A DNA stretch of 17,240 bases, from positions 30,868 to 48,107 of the forward strand of contig DFRY01000061.1 of the NCBI GenBank assembly GCA_002378845.1, in the 5' to 3' direction. Position numbers and translations under genes: made by a program. This stretch comes from Ruminococcaceae bacterium UBA3451. Lineage in GTDB: Bacteria > Bacillota > Clostridia > Oscillospirales > Acutalibacteraceae. The stretch's first letter is position 1. Every line of letters begins with the position of its first letter. The notes under the pieces are model-generated. The model saw only the letters and a program-made list of their open reading frames with translations. It searched no databases and had not been told where the DNA came from. Shown here one piece after another: positions 6,763-14,044 of this stretch.

Positions 6763-7848
6763 TTAATGCGCGCATAATACATTCTGTCGAATTCTTCCTG
6801 CCAAAACGTCCGCAACATCCTCTCCGGTTTCCGCAGCCGCTTCCACATTCGGCGCAGGAAGCGGTTCCAGCTGTTTGCCAAGCGAATTCTGAATCGCTTT
6901 GATAAAACCGGGAACCTTTGAAAGCTTACCCCCAAGGAAGACGGTGTCGGGAGTAAATACAACGCACAGCGGCTTGATTGCATTGGTCAGCTGGCGAACC
7001 GCCAAAGCCATGCGTTCCCCGGCGGCGGTGTGACCGTCCATCAGGCCTTTTGAAAACAGCCCCTGTTTTGCCGGAGCGTTTTCCCCGCCGGGAAGCGCCC
7101 ATTTGGATTTTTCGGCTTCTACCAACGGGGTAATATCAATGACTTTGCGGCCCTGAATATTTACCCGCTTTCCGTCAACCGTAACGCTGGCCAGCACGCG
7201 CTGACCAATGTGGATAAACGCGCTGTTTTTGCTTTCTGCCAGTCCCTCTGCCAGCACCGGGGGTACCATGGCGTAGCTTTGTGAATATTCTTCCAGTACA
7301 GGAACATGAAACTGCGTGAACAGGGCGTCTTTCAGGGATATGGACGCGGATGAAAGCGTGGTGGAATACATTACATTAAACTCGCTTTCCGTCATATCCT
7401 CCTGAAACAGGAGTCCGATGCCCGCCAGCTTGCCTGCCGAAAGGGATGATTTGGGCTCCATTTCAAAAATGGCGGCCGTAATTGCAATGAGCAGTTCATT
7501 ACCGGAAATATAAGAATCTGCCAGGACTTTTTTTCCTTGCTCCTGAAGCTGCATATCGAACATGCGCAGGGTTGCTCCGCTCCGTTTTACATCCACCACT
7601 GCTATGGCGGCGTAGTCCGGGTTTACCGTAAGTCCGGTGCGTTTGCGCCCGCCGGTTGAGGCCAGTTCCCCTGTTTCAATCAGAATTTCCTCTTCCAGCA
7701 GTTCCGCAATCAGGCTTGAAACGGTGCTTGGGCTTAACCCGCTTTGCTGTGCAAGTTCAATTCGGGATAAATTGTCATGCTCCAGAATACTTTGTAAAAT
7801 CAGTCGTCTGTTTTCCTGCTTCATATCCTTAAGGGATATTTTTTTCAT
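6763..7848 (-). CDS. ROK-family transcriptional repressor
   Basis: This 361-residue regulator has the ROK layout: an N-terminal MarR-like winged helix and a C-terminal sugar-kinase-like sensor domain. The helix-turn-helix is seen in LSRIELAQQSGLSPSTVSSLIAELLEEE (about residues 28-55), followed by the wing GGRKRTGLTVNPDYAAI. The sensor half is degenerate. There is no DxGxT phosphate motif (VDVKRSGATL stands in its place) and no CxCGxxGC zinc site, so it should bind a ligand without phosphorylating it. It is the first gene of the six-gene minus-strand operon. A palindrome of the ROK operator type overlaps its promoter, so negative autoregulation is likely. The ATG was chosen because it starts the conserved KKISLKDMKQENRRLIL helix; its ribosome site (AAGAGAA) is weak. 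Confidence 0.9.
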   Translation of the reverse strand: MKKISLKDMKQENRRLILQSILEHDNLSRIELAQQSGLSPSTVSSLIAELLEEEILIETGELASTGGRKRTGLTVNPDYAAIAVVDVKRSGATLRMFDMQLQEQGKKVLADSYISGNELLIAITAAIFEMEPKSSLSAGKLAGIGLLFQEDMTESEFNVMYSTTLSSASISLKDALFTQFHVPVLEEYSQSYAMVPPVLAEGLAESKNSAFIHIGQRVLASVTVDGKRVNIQGRKVIDITPLVEAEKSKWALPGGENAPAKQGLFSKGLMDGHTAAGERMALAVRQLTNAIKPLCVVFTPDTVFLGGKLSKVPGFIKAIQNSLGKQLEPLPAPNVEAAAETGEDVADVLAGRIRQNVLCAH

Positions 7849-7870
7849 CCGGATTCTCTTTTCTTTGATA

Positions 7871-7926
7871 ATAAACTTAGTAGCTATAAACTTATTTCGG
7901 ACTCCGTAATAAGTTTATAGCTACTA
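7871..7926. promoter_or_regulatory. ROK operator at regulator promoter
   Basis: A 19-bp perfect inverted repeat pairs 7878-7896 with 7908-7926. The centre is at 7902, and four more pairs form inside after one mismatch. The core is ACTTATT-N11-AATAAGT (7890-7914). An extra half site ATAAACTTA lies at 7871-7879, 15 bp from the copy at 7886-7894. NagC and Mlc, ROK repressors of E. coli, bind sites with TTATT and AATAA arms around a similar spacer. The expected transcription start falls inside the right arm, so the mRNA would lack a full hairpin. That favours a DNA operator over an RNA structure. Confidence 0.8.
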
Positions 7927-7951
7927 TATCATGTCTAACTGGGAAATGCAA
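7923..7951 (-). promoter_or_regulatory. Promoter of ROK/catabolic operon
   Basis: On the minus strand, a -35 TTGCAT (7951-7946) and a -10 TATAGT (7928-7923) are separated by 17 bp, with the extended element TGN just before the -10. The inferred start near 7916 leaves a leader of about 70 bases before the ROK ATG. The operator palindrome overlaps the start region, so a bound repressor would block polymerase. Confidence 0.75.
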
Positions 7952-8016
7952 TAAGCTGTGTAATTTTTAGATAATTTTATAAAAATCGGACTGTATATTC
8001 TGCACAATTTACAAAC

Positions 8017-8829
8017 TTAATATTCGAAAGAGAATAATGAGTCCAGCCATTGAACGCATAACGGGAACCATGTGGCACAGTGGTCGTTTTTGGAATTGAC
8101 TTCGGCATTGCACATGGAAAGGCCGTGCACACCCGAAGGGTAAATGTGGCATTCAAACGGAATATGGTTTTTTTGAAGCGCCGCAAGAAAAAGCAGGCTG
8201 TTTTCCACCGGTACGCTTTTGTCGTCCACTGTGTGCCAGACGAACGCCGGTGGAGTATTGCGGTTCACCTGATTTTCCAGGGAATAAAACGCGGTGCTTT
8301 CAGGGTCGTTTTTTCCTTCCGTCAGCCGGTCAAATGAAACCCGGTGCCCGAATTCGCCCCCCGTAATCACCGGGTAACACAGAATCATTGCGTTCGGCTT
8401 GTTTTGTCCCTGCTTGGTGTCAAGCTTTTCCTTCAGTGCGGGGTGGTCCCACAGCGTGCCGAGGGAAGCCGCCAAATGCCCGCCGGCGGAAAAACCGCAG
8501 ACAGCAATTCGGTCGGGCAGAATACCCCATTCTTCGCAGTTCTGCCGAATCAGCATGACCGTTTGGGACAGGTCAATCAGCGGTCGCAGACCGCCTGCGT
8601 TTTCATTAATGGAGTAGGAAAGAACAAATACATTGTACCCGCGGGAAAAGAACGATAACGCAGGGGGGTCAACCTCCCGTTCGGAAAGAAAAATATAGGC
8701 TCCGCCCGGGCAGATAATTACGCAGGGACGGGCCAGCCGGTTTGGCATTTCCTCTTCGTTTTTATCGTGTAAATAACCGATTAATTTTGTGCCGCTGTTC
8801 TCGTTCGGCGACAGCTCCAATATTTTCAA
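8017..8829 (-). CDS. Alpha/beta-hydrolase, probable carbohydrate esterase
   Basis: This 270-residue enzyme has the serine-hydrolase fold of the BD-FAE/acetyl-esterase group. The oxyanion region is CPGGAY (residues 40-45), the nucleophile elbow is GFSAGG (S114), the acid residue lies in HTVDDKSVPVENS (D202/D203), and the histidine is H235 in GVHGLS. These enzymes remove acetyl or other acyl groups from sugars or oligosaccharides. No signal peptide is present, so it should act inside the cell on imported material. Translation starts at a TTG with AAGGAGG 7 bases upstream; there is no in-frame ATG near this site. The promoter and operator copy those of the ROK operon, and the gene reads toward that operon, with no clear terminator in the 168-bp gap. 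It is therefore probably part of the same regulon. Confidence 0.88.
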   Translation of the reverse strand: MKILELSPNENSGTKLIGYLHDKNEEEMPNRLARPCVIICPGGAYIFLSEREVDPPALSFFSRGYNVFVLSYSINENAGGLRPLIDLSQTVMLIRQNCEEWGILPDRIAVCGFSAGGHLAASLGTLWDHPALKEKLDTKQGQNKPNAMILCYPVITGGEFGHRVSFDRLTEGKNDPESTAFYSLENQVNRNTPPAFVWHTVDDKSVPVENSLLFLAALQKNHIPFECHIYPSGVHGLSMCNAEVNSKNDHCATWFPLCVQWLDSLFSFEY

Positions 8830-8843
8830 ATCAAATCCTCCTT

Positions 8844-8870
8844 GACTTATTTTTTAGTCTGAAATAAGTC
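8844..8870. promoter_or_regulatory. ROK operator at esterase promoter
   Basis: The palindrome GACTTATTT / AAATAAGTC (8844-8852 and 8862-8870) contains the same core ACTTATT-N11-AATAAGT (8845-8869) as the regulator's own operator. The core lies exactly 8 bp from the -10 hexamer, the same distance as at the regulator promoter. Repression by the ROK protein encoded at 6763-7848 is the simplest reading. Confidence 0.78.
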
Positions 8871-8877
8871 TACTGTA

Positions 8878-8906
8878 ACTATAACATGGCCGTTTGGCAA
8901 AATCAA
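8878..8906 (-). promoter_or_regulatory. Esterase promoter
   Basis: On the minus strand, a -35 TTGATT (8906-8901), a 17-bp spacer and a -10 TATAGT (8883-8878) with extended TGN are present. The same -10, extended element and spacer occur at the ROK promoter. The predicted start near 8871 leaves a leader of about 40 bases to the TTG start. Confidence 0.75.
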
Positions 8907-8934
8907 TCGTCCTTTTGGGAAACGGCGCAATTTC

Positions 8935-9000
8935 CTGTTCAAAACAAAGCGAAAAAGCCTGAAAACGTGAGCTGCCTTGCCTTTGTGGCCTTTTGAACAG
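8935..9000. repeat. Long-spaced inverted repeat in divergent region
   Basis: CTGTTCAAAA (8935-8944) and its exact complement TTTTGAACAG (8991-9000) are separated by 46 bases. An inner offset pair CAAAG/CTTTG could extend the structure. It lies upstream of both divergent genes. It may be a regulator site, for example for the response regulator encoded nearby, or a leader hairpin of the importer transcript. No function is assigned. Confidence 0.45.
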
Positions 9001-9141
9001 AAGAAAGCGGGCTGGCCTTGTCCCATTTATAAGTTAAAAAATGATACAAAATGGTTTTGTTATTGTAAAGACAGAATAGAGCAATTGGGATAAGATTAAG
9101 AACCGTAAGGGGAGAAATCCCGAAAACGAAGGAGGATATTT

Positions 9142-10176
9142 ATGAAAAGGGTTTTAGCTACAGTTCTTACATTATGTATTGCCAGCTTATCTTTGGCTGG
9201 GTGCAGCGGTACGACAACCCCGGCAGACACACAGTCCGCACCGGCGCCGGCCCCTGCCGCGTCCAGTGAAGCGGCAGCTCCTGCAAAATCGACCAATACG
9301 AAGTTGACCGTCGGGTTTGCGCAAGTTGGTCAGGAGTCCGGATGGCGCGACGCCGAAACATCGTCCATTCAGTTCTATGCAGGGCAGCATGTGGACACCA
9401 TCGATTTTAAATTTGCAGACGCACAGCAGAAGCAGGAAAACCAGATTAAGGCCATCAAATCCTTTATTGAAATGGGCGTCGACGTAATTGGCCTGGCTCC
9501 GGTAGTCGAGACCGGCTGGGACGCGGTATTTACCGAAGCGAAGGACGCGGGCATTCCGATTATCCTGGTAGACCGCAGAGCAAAAGTTCCCGACGATTTG
9601 TATACAACCTTTATCGGTTCCGACTTTATTAATGAAGGAAACGAAGCGGCCGACGAGCTTGCCAAGGTAATGGGCAATAAGGGAAATATTGTGGAATTGG
9701 AAGGCACCGTGGGCGCTTCCGCTGCCAATGACCGCAAAAAGGGCTTTGAAGATCAGCTGAAAGCAAAATATCCCGACATGAAGGTGCTTGCTTCCCAGAC
9801 CGGCGACTTTACAAGAGCAAAGGGCAAAGAGGTTATGGAATCCTTCATCAAAACATACGGAAATCAAATCAACGGCGTATATGCACATAACGACGATATG
9901 ATGCTCGGCGCAATCGAAGCAATGAAAGAAGCCGGCTTAAAGCCCGGTCAGGACATTAAGACTGTCTCCTGCGACGGCGTAAAAGGAATTTTTGAAGCAA
10001 TGGTCGCCGGCGAAGCAAACATAACCGTAGAATGCAATCCGCTGCTTGGACCTCAATTCTTTGATACCTGCCAAAAGCTGAAGGACGGCCAGCAGGTGGA
10101 AAAATGGATTAAATCCGATGAAAGCGTGTACCGTGCAGACACTGCCGCGAAGGATCTTCCTACCCGCGTTTATTGA
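9142..10176 (+). CDS. ytfQ: Sugar ABC transporter substrate-binding lipoprotein, YtfQ-like
   Basis: This is a 344-residue solute-binding protein of the Peripla_BP_4 group. A lipoprotein signal peptide ends in LSLAGC (C21 is the lipid anchor), followed by a Pro/Ala/Ser-rich linker to about residue 50. The mature part is strongly similar to E. coli YtfQ, the galactofuranose binder: GFAQVGQESGWRDAET, ADAQQKQENQIKAIKSF, LEGTVGASAANDRKKGFE, GDFTRAKGKEVMESFIKTYG and YAHNDDMMLGAIEAMKEAGLKPG are all recognisable. It should sit on the outer face of the membrane and pass sugar to the permeases encoded downstream. AAGGAGGA precedes the ATG. A hairpin after the stop probably keeps this message more abundant than the rest. 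Galactofuranose is the likely ligand by homology, but related furanoses or other sugars remain possible. Confidence 0.9.
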   Translation: MKRVLATVLTLCIASLSLAGCSGTTTPADTQSAPAPAPAASSEAAAPAKSTNTKLTVGFAQVGQESGWRDAETSSIQFYAGQHVDTIDFKFADAQQKQENQIKAIKSFIEMGVDVIGLAPVVETGWDAVFTEAKDAGIPIILVDRRAKVPDDLYTTFIGSDFINEGNEAADELAKVMGNKGNIVELEGTVGASAANDRKKGFEDQLKAKYPDMKVLASQTGDFTRAKGKEVMESFIKTYGNQINGVYAHNDDMMLGAIEAMKEAGLKPGQDIKTVSCDGVKGIFEAMVAGEANITVECNPLLGPQFFDTCQKLKDGQQVEKWIKSDESVYRADTAAKDLPTRVY

Positions 10177-10209
10177 TTGTCAGTTCATTTAAATATTTGA
10201 ATCTCTTTC

Positions 10210-10254
10210 ATGCAGAGTCCGCTTCGTCTTTTATCGGCGGGGCGGATTTTGCAT
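10210..10254 (+). ncRNA. RNA hairpin between binding-protein and ATPase genes
   Basis: In RNA, 10210-10228 pairs with 10236-10254 in a continuous stem of 19 pairs, including several G-U pairs, around a 7-base loop. No T run follows, so it is not an intrinsic terminator. Such hairpins behind binding-protein genes commonly protect the upstream message and give higher levels of binding protein than of ATPase and permeases. Confidence 0.6.
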
Positions 10255-10300
10255 CGGTGAGAAAACAGGGGATAACGATTTTGCGAAGGAGGGTTCTATA

Positions 10301-11833
10301 GTGAACACGGAAAACCCGCTGATTCAGATGTTACATATTTCTAAAACCTTCCCCGGAGTAACCGCGCTGGATGACGTTCAGTTTGAACTGAAAAGCGGAG
10401 AAATTCATGCGCTTTTAGGGGAGAACGGCGCCGGGAAGTCCACTTTAATTAAGGTATTAACAGGAGTTGAGGAACGCGACAGCGGTTCTGTTTTTCTGGA
10501 AGGGAAACCGGTCGCGTTTAAAAACACGCAGGAAGCACAAAAATTAGGCATCAGCACGGTTTATCAAGAAGTAAACCTGTGCCCCAACCTTTCCGTTGCG
10601 GAAAACATTTATATTGGCCGCGAACCGAAAACGGGCGGCCGCATTGACTGGCAAAAAATTAATAAAAATACCCGTGAATTGCTTGCAAAGTTTAATTTGG
10701 ACATAGATGTAACGAAGAAACTGGACTTCTTTTCGGTTGCGATTCAGCAGATGGTCGCGATTGCTCGCGCAGCCGATATTTCTGCTAAGGTATTAATTTT
10801 GGACGAACCGACCTCCAGTTTAAGCAGTATGGAGGTAAATAAGCTGTTTGAAGTAATGCGCATGCTAAAATCGCAAGGCATGGGCATCCTTTTCGTTACG
10901 CACTTTCTGGATCAGGTGTACGAAGTGTCCGACACCATTACCGTGCTGCGTAACGGTTGTTACATTGGTACTTACCCGGCGGCGGAACTGCCAAGGGTTC
11001 AGCTGGTGGGGAAAATGTTAGGGAAAGAATATGCGGAGCTGGATTTTGCCGCGGAAAAAGAAGAAATTGCCGGCGAGGAGCATGAATTGCTGCTGGAAAT
11101 GGATGGAGCAACCGGGGCGGGAACCATTGACGATATTGATCTTGAAATTTACAAAGGCGAAGTTCTGGGCCTTTCCGGTCTGCTTGGGTCGGGCCGTTCC
11201 GAAATTGTGCGCCTGATTTTCGGCGCAGACCGCCTGGAACACGGGCAGATTCGTTTGAATGGCAAACCGCTGGGGAACAGCACCCTGGCCGCTATTCGCA
11301 GGGGAATCGCCTTCTGCCCGGAAAACAGAAAGACGGAAGGAATTATCGGCGACCTGACGATCAGGGAAAATATCGTGCTTGCGCTTCAGGCTAAACGGGG
11401 CATGGGGAAAGTAATTTCCCGCGCGGAAGCCGAGCAGATTGCAGACCGGTACATAAAAATGCTGGAAATTAAAACGCCGTCCCAAAGCCAGCAGGTGAAA
11501 AACCTGAGCGGCGGAAACCAGCAAAAGGTCATTTTGGCAAGGTGGCTTGCGACCGACCCGCAGATTCTTATGCTGGACGAACCGACCCGCGGAATTGACA
11601 TCGGTACCAAGGCGGAAATTCAGAAAATTGTTGTGGAGCTGTCTGAAAAAGGAATTACCGTTGTATTTATCTCTTCGGAAATTGACGAAATGCTCCGCTG
11701 CTGCAGCCGCATGGTTATTCTGCGCGACAAAAAGAAGGTTGGGGAGCTAAGCGGCAGGGAAATATCCGAAAGCGCGGTAATGAGTTATATTGCGGGAGGT
11801 GTAAAGAATGACGAAAATAAAGAAGCTGTCTAA
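10301..11833 (+). CDS. ytfR: Sugar ABC transporter ATPase, YtfR-like
   Basis: This 510-residue protein has two fused ABC domains, the standard size for monosaccharide importers of the RbsA/MglA/YtfR type. Domain one has Walker A GENGAGKST (residues 40-48), FSVAIQQ in place of a strict signature, and Walker B VLILDEPTSSL. Domain two has a degenerate Walker A GLLGSGRSE (293-301) without lysine, a full signature LSGGNQQKV (402-410) and LMLDEPTRGID. Loss of the second P-loop lysine is normal in this family. Blocks such as STVYQEVNLCPNLSVAENIYIGREPK and FVTHFLDQVYEVSD match E. coli YtfR closely. It starts at GTG with AAGGAGG and overlaps the next gene by 26 bases. It works at the inner face of the membrane to power uptake. 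Confidence 0.93.
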   Translation: MNTENPLIQMLHISKTFPGVTALDDVQFELKSGEIHALLGENGAGKSTLIKVLTGVEERDSGSVFLEGKPVAFKNTQEAQKLGISTVYQEVNLCPNLSVAENIYIGREPKTGGRIDWQKINKNTRELLAKFNLDIDVTKKLDFFSVAIQQMVAIARAADISAKVLILDEPTSSLSSMEVNKLFEVMRMLKSQGMGILFVTHFLDQVYEVSDTITVLRNGCYIGTYPAAELPRVQLVGKMLGKEYAELDFAAEKEEIAGEEHELLLEMDGATGAGTIDDIDLEIYKGEVLGLSGLLGSGRSEIVRLIFGADRLEHGQIRLNGKPLGNSTLAAIRRGIAFCPENRKTEGIIGDLTIRENIVLALQAKRGMGKVISRAEAEQIADRYIKMLEIKTPSQSQQVKNLSGGNQQKVILARWLATDPQILMLDEPTRGIDIGTKAEIQKIVVELSEKGITVVFISSEIDEMLRCCSRMVILRDKKKVGELSGREISESAVMSYIAGGVKNDENKEAV

Positions 11834-12848
11834 AAATCAGGCCTTCTGGCCGTTTGTAATTCTGCTTGCGATTCTTTTAATCAACGGGATTATATCCCGC
11901 GGCAGCTTTTTTGAAATACGAATTGTGGACGGTCACCTGTTCGGCCGCCTGATCGATATTTTACGCAACGGCAGCAAGCTGATGCTGCTGGCAACCGGAA
12001 TGACGTTTGTGCTGGCTACCGGCGGAACGGATATTTCCGTCGGTTCAGTTATGGCAATCAGCGGCGCGGTTGCGTGCAGCATTGTGGCAGGGAACATTCT
12101 GCCGGGTGCGGGGCATAATGTGGCGGTTGCCATTCTGATGGGAATTCTAGCCGGTGTCGCGTGCGGCGCATGGAACGGCTTTTTGGTTTCTAAAGTAAAA
12201 ATACAGCCGATTGTTGCCACCATGATACTGATGGTGGCGGGCCGGGGCATTGCCCAGCTTGTGACGGACGGAAAAATCGTTACCATCAATTCCGACGCGT
12301 ATTATTTTATTAACGGCGGTTATATCGTTGGGCTGCCGTTCCCGCTGTTTATTGTTCTGTTTGCTGTTTTTGTTGCGCTTCTGTTTACCAAACGGACGGC
12401 GTTCGGACTATTTTTGGAATCCACGGGCTGCAACCCGGTTTCCAGTCATCTGGCCGGAATCAACACCAATCTGATCAAGTGGATTGTTTACACGTTCAGC
12501 GGCATGATGGCCGCAGTGGCCGGTTTAATTGAAAGCGCCGGAATCAAAGGCGCGGACTGCAACAACGCCGGTCTGTTTATGGAAATGGACGCCATTCTCG
12601 CTGTGGCAATCGGCGGTACCTCGCTCATGGGCGGTCGGTTTTCGATTCCCGCCAGCATTGCCGGAGCGCTGATTATTCAAAGCATCACCACTTCCGTTTA
12701 CGCAATGGGAGTTGCGCCGGAAGTCACACAGGTGGTTAAGTCCGTTATCGTAATCTGTATCTGCCTGTTCCAGTCGCCGAAGTTCAAGGAAATGTTGGGC
12801 AAGCGGTTCGCTTTTCATAAAACGGAAAGGGCGGTGAATGCGGCATGA
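11808..12848 (+). CDS. ytfT: Sugar ABC transporter permease, YtfT-like
   Basis: This 346-residue integral membrane protein is of the BPD_transp_2 (RbsC-like) family. Hydrophobic segments run through the protein. The typical LATGMTFVLATGGTDISVGSVMAISGAV block (about residues 61-88) and the C-terminal AVAIGGTSLMGG are clear. It follows the ATPase gene with a 26-base overlap, using GGAGG inside that gene, and its stop overlaps the next start as ATGA. It should form the channel as a heterodimer with the second permease. The assignment to YtfT rather than YjfF rests on gene order and on general similarity. Confidence 0.9.
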   Translation: MTKIKKLSKNQAFWPFVILLAILLINGIISRGSFFEIRIVDGHLFGRLIDILRNGSKLMLLATGMTFVLATGGTDISVGSVMAISGAVACSIVAGNILPGAGHNVAVAILMGILAGVACGAWNGFLVSKVKIQPIVATMILMVAGRGIAQLVTDGKIVTINSDAYYFINGGYIVGLPFPLFIVLFAVFVALLFTKRTAFGLFLESTGCNPVSSHLAGINTNLIKWIVYTFSGMMAAVAGLIESAGIKGADCNNAGLFMEMDAILAVAIGGTSLMGGRFSIPASIAGALIIQSITTSVYAMGVAPEVTQVVKSVIVICICLFQSPKFKEMLGKRFAFHKTERAVNAA

Positions 12849-13855
12849 AAGAACAGACAAAAACAAGAAAACGGTTCCGCATTAACAATATCTCCCTTTT
12901 AATTACATCACTGCTTTTCGTCGTTCTTTTTTCAGCCGGATCACTGGCTTATAAAAAGTTTTTTTCCCTGAACACCTTTCTCAACCTGCTTAACGACGGG
13001 TCGTACCTGATTATTGCTTCCATCGGAATCACGTTTGTGCTGCTGACCGGCGGAATCGATATATCGATTTCGTCTACCATTGCGTTTACCTGTGTTCTTT
13101 CGGCGTCGCTTCTTCGCGCCGGAGCCCCCGCGTTTGTCGTGATTCCCCTTGTCCTTCTTATTGGAATACTGTTCGGGGCGTTTATGGGCTTTTTAATTCA
13201 AACCTATCAACTGCAGCCGTTTATCGTTACCCTTGCGGGTCAGTTTTTCATGCGCGGCATGTGCGCGGTGATCAGCACGGATTCCATTCCCATTTCCGAT
13301 GATTTCTACACGAAAATGGCGCTGACCAAGCTGTCGTTCGGCGGGGCAAAAATTTACCTGTATGTCTTTATCGCCGTCGCCGTCATTCTTGTTTCCATGT
13401 ATACGCTGAAATACACCCGCTTTGGAAGAACGGTTTACGCCGTCGGCGGCAATGAAGTTTCCGCTTCGTTAATGGGGTTGCCGGTTGCACGAACCAAAAT
13501 TCTGGTTTACACCATCAGCAGTTTCTGTGCGGCGCTTGCCGGGGTAGTGTTCAGCTTTTATACGCTGGCCGGGTATTCCCTGCAGAATGTCGGACTGGAA
13601 ATGGACGCGATTTCCTCCGCGGTTATTGGCGGAACACTGCTTACCGGCGGCGTCGGCACTGTGGTTGGCACCACGGTCGGCGTAATGATTCAAAGCGTAA
13701 TCGGAACTATTGTCACGTATCAAAACCTGAATACCTGGTGGACTAAGGTGTTCAGTGCGGCGCTGCTCTGCCTGTTCATCGTCATTCAGCGTGTTCTGGC
13801 AGGACGTTCCGAAAATATCAAAAAAATTCCAAATCAGGTAAAAAAAGCAGCATAA
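12845..13855 (+). CDS. yjfF: Sugar ABC transporter permease, YjfF-like
   Basis: This 336-residue second permease is of the same RbsC-like family. It carries IASIGITFVLLTGGIDISISSTIAFTCV (about residues 57-85), the interior LQPFIVTLAGQFFMRGMC and the C-terminal AVIGGTLLTGGVGTVVGT. Its ATG overlaps the TGA of the first permease, so the two are translationally coupled and probably made in equal amounts. This is the last gene of the importer. No clear terminator follows, so some transcription may run into the kinase gene. Confidence 0.9.
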   Translation: MKEQTKTRKRFRINNISLLITSLLFVVLFSAGSLAYKKFFSLNTFLNLLNDGSYLIIASIGITFVLLTGGIDISISSTIAFTCVLSASLLRAGAPAFVVIPLVLLIGILFGAFMGFLIQTYQLQPFIVTLAGQFFMRGMCAVISTDSIPISDDFYTKMALTKLSFGGAKIYLYVFIAVAVILVSMYTLKYTRFGRTVYAVGGNEVSASLMGLPVARTKILVYTISSFCAALAGVVFSFYTLAGYSLQNVGLEMDAISSAVIGGTLLTGGVGTVVGTTVGVMIQSVIGTIVTYQNLNTWWTKVFSAALLCLFIVIQRVLAGRSENIKKIPNQVKKAA

Positions 13856-14044
13856 TTCCCGAATATAAATCTCAAGGATCCATAAAAAGAATATAATATG
13901 TTTAATTCATTTATCTAATTATCTATTTCCAAAGTCGAGTACGGTTTGAACCTTCGCCTTAAGGTGCAACTTGTTTTAAGAAACAAAAATGGTTTCAACC
14001 GGTCTGAATTTGACTTACTGACAGAAACGGACGAGGTGATCTCC
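13856..14044 (+). promoter_or_regulatory. Leader/promoter region of two-component operon
   Basis: This AT-rich 189-bp stretch lies before the kinase start. TATAAT at 13892-13897 is a possible -10, but the hexamer 17 bp upstream (ATCTCA) is a poor -35, so an activator may be needed. Two small hairpins are possible further on: ACCTT (13950-13954) with AAGGT (13961-13965), and TTGTTT (13971-13976) with AAACAA (13981-13986). No terminator of the importer operon is evident. Confidence 0.35.

Larger units (their letters stand above)
8830..9141. other. Divergent intergenic region, esterase / sugar importer
   Basis: This 312-bp gene-free stretch holds the esterase operator and promoter (8844-8906), a long-armed inverted repeat (8935-9000), and the AT-rich leader of the importer operon ending in AAGGAGGA before the ATG at 9142. 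I found no convincing -35/-10 pair for the importer. TTATT at 9060-9064 and AATAG at 9075-9079 only loosely resemble the ROK palindrome. Confidence 0.6.

Noticed and set aside
8960..8973. Possible CcpA (cre) site TGAAAACGTGAGCT
   Set aside because: Only the left half fits the cre consensus; three fixed positions in the right half are wrong.
9060..9079. Possible third ROK operator before the importer (TTATT...AATAG)
   Set aside because: The spacer is 10 rather than 11, one arm is imperfect, the outer AC/GT bases are missing, and no matching -10 is placed as at the other two promoters.
9187..9888. 233-residue minus-strand open frame opposite the YtfQ-like gene
   Set aside because: It has no ribosome site or recognisable domain, and the plus strand encodes a protein strongly similar to YtfQ throughout.
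11161..11201. Apparent loss of a Walker A lysine in the second ATPase domain
   Set aside because: A degenerate second P-loop is normal in RbsA/MglA/YtfR-type fused ATPases and does not indicate a broken gene.
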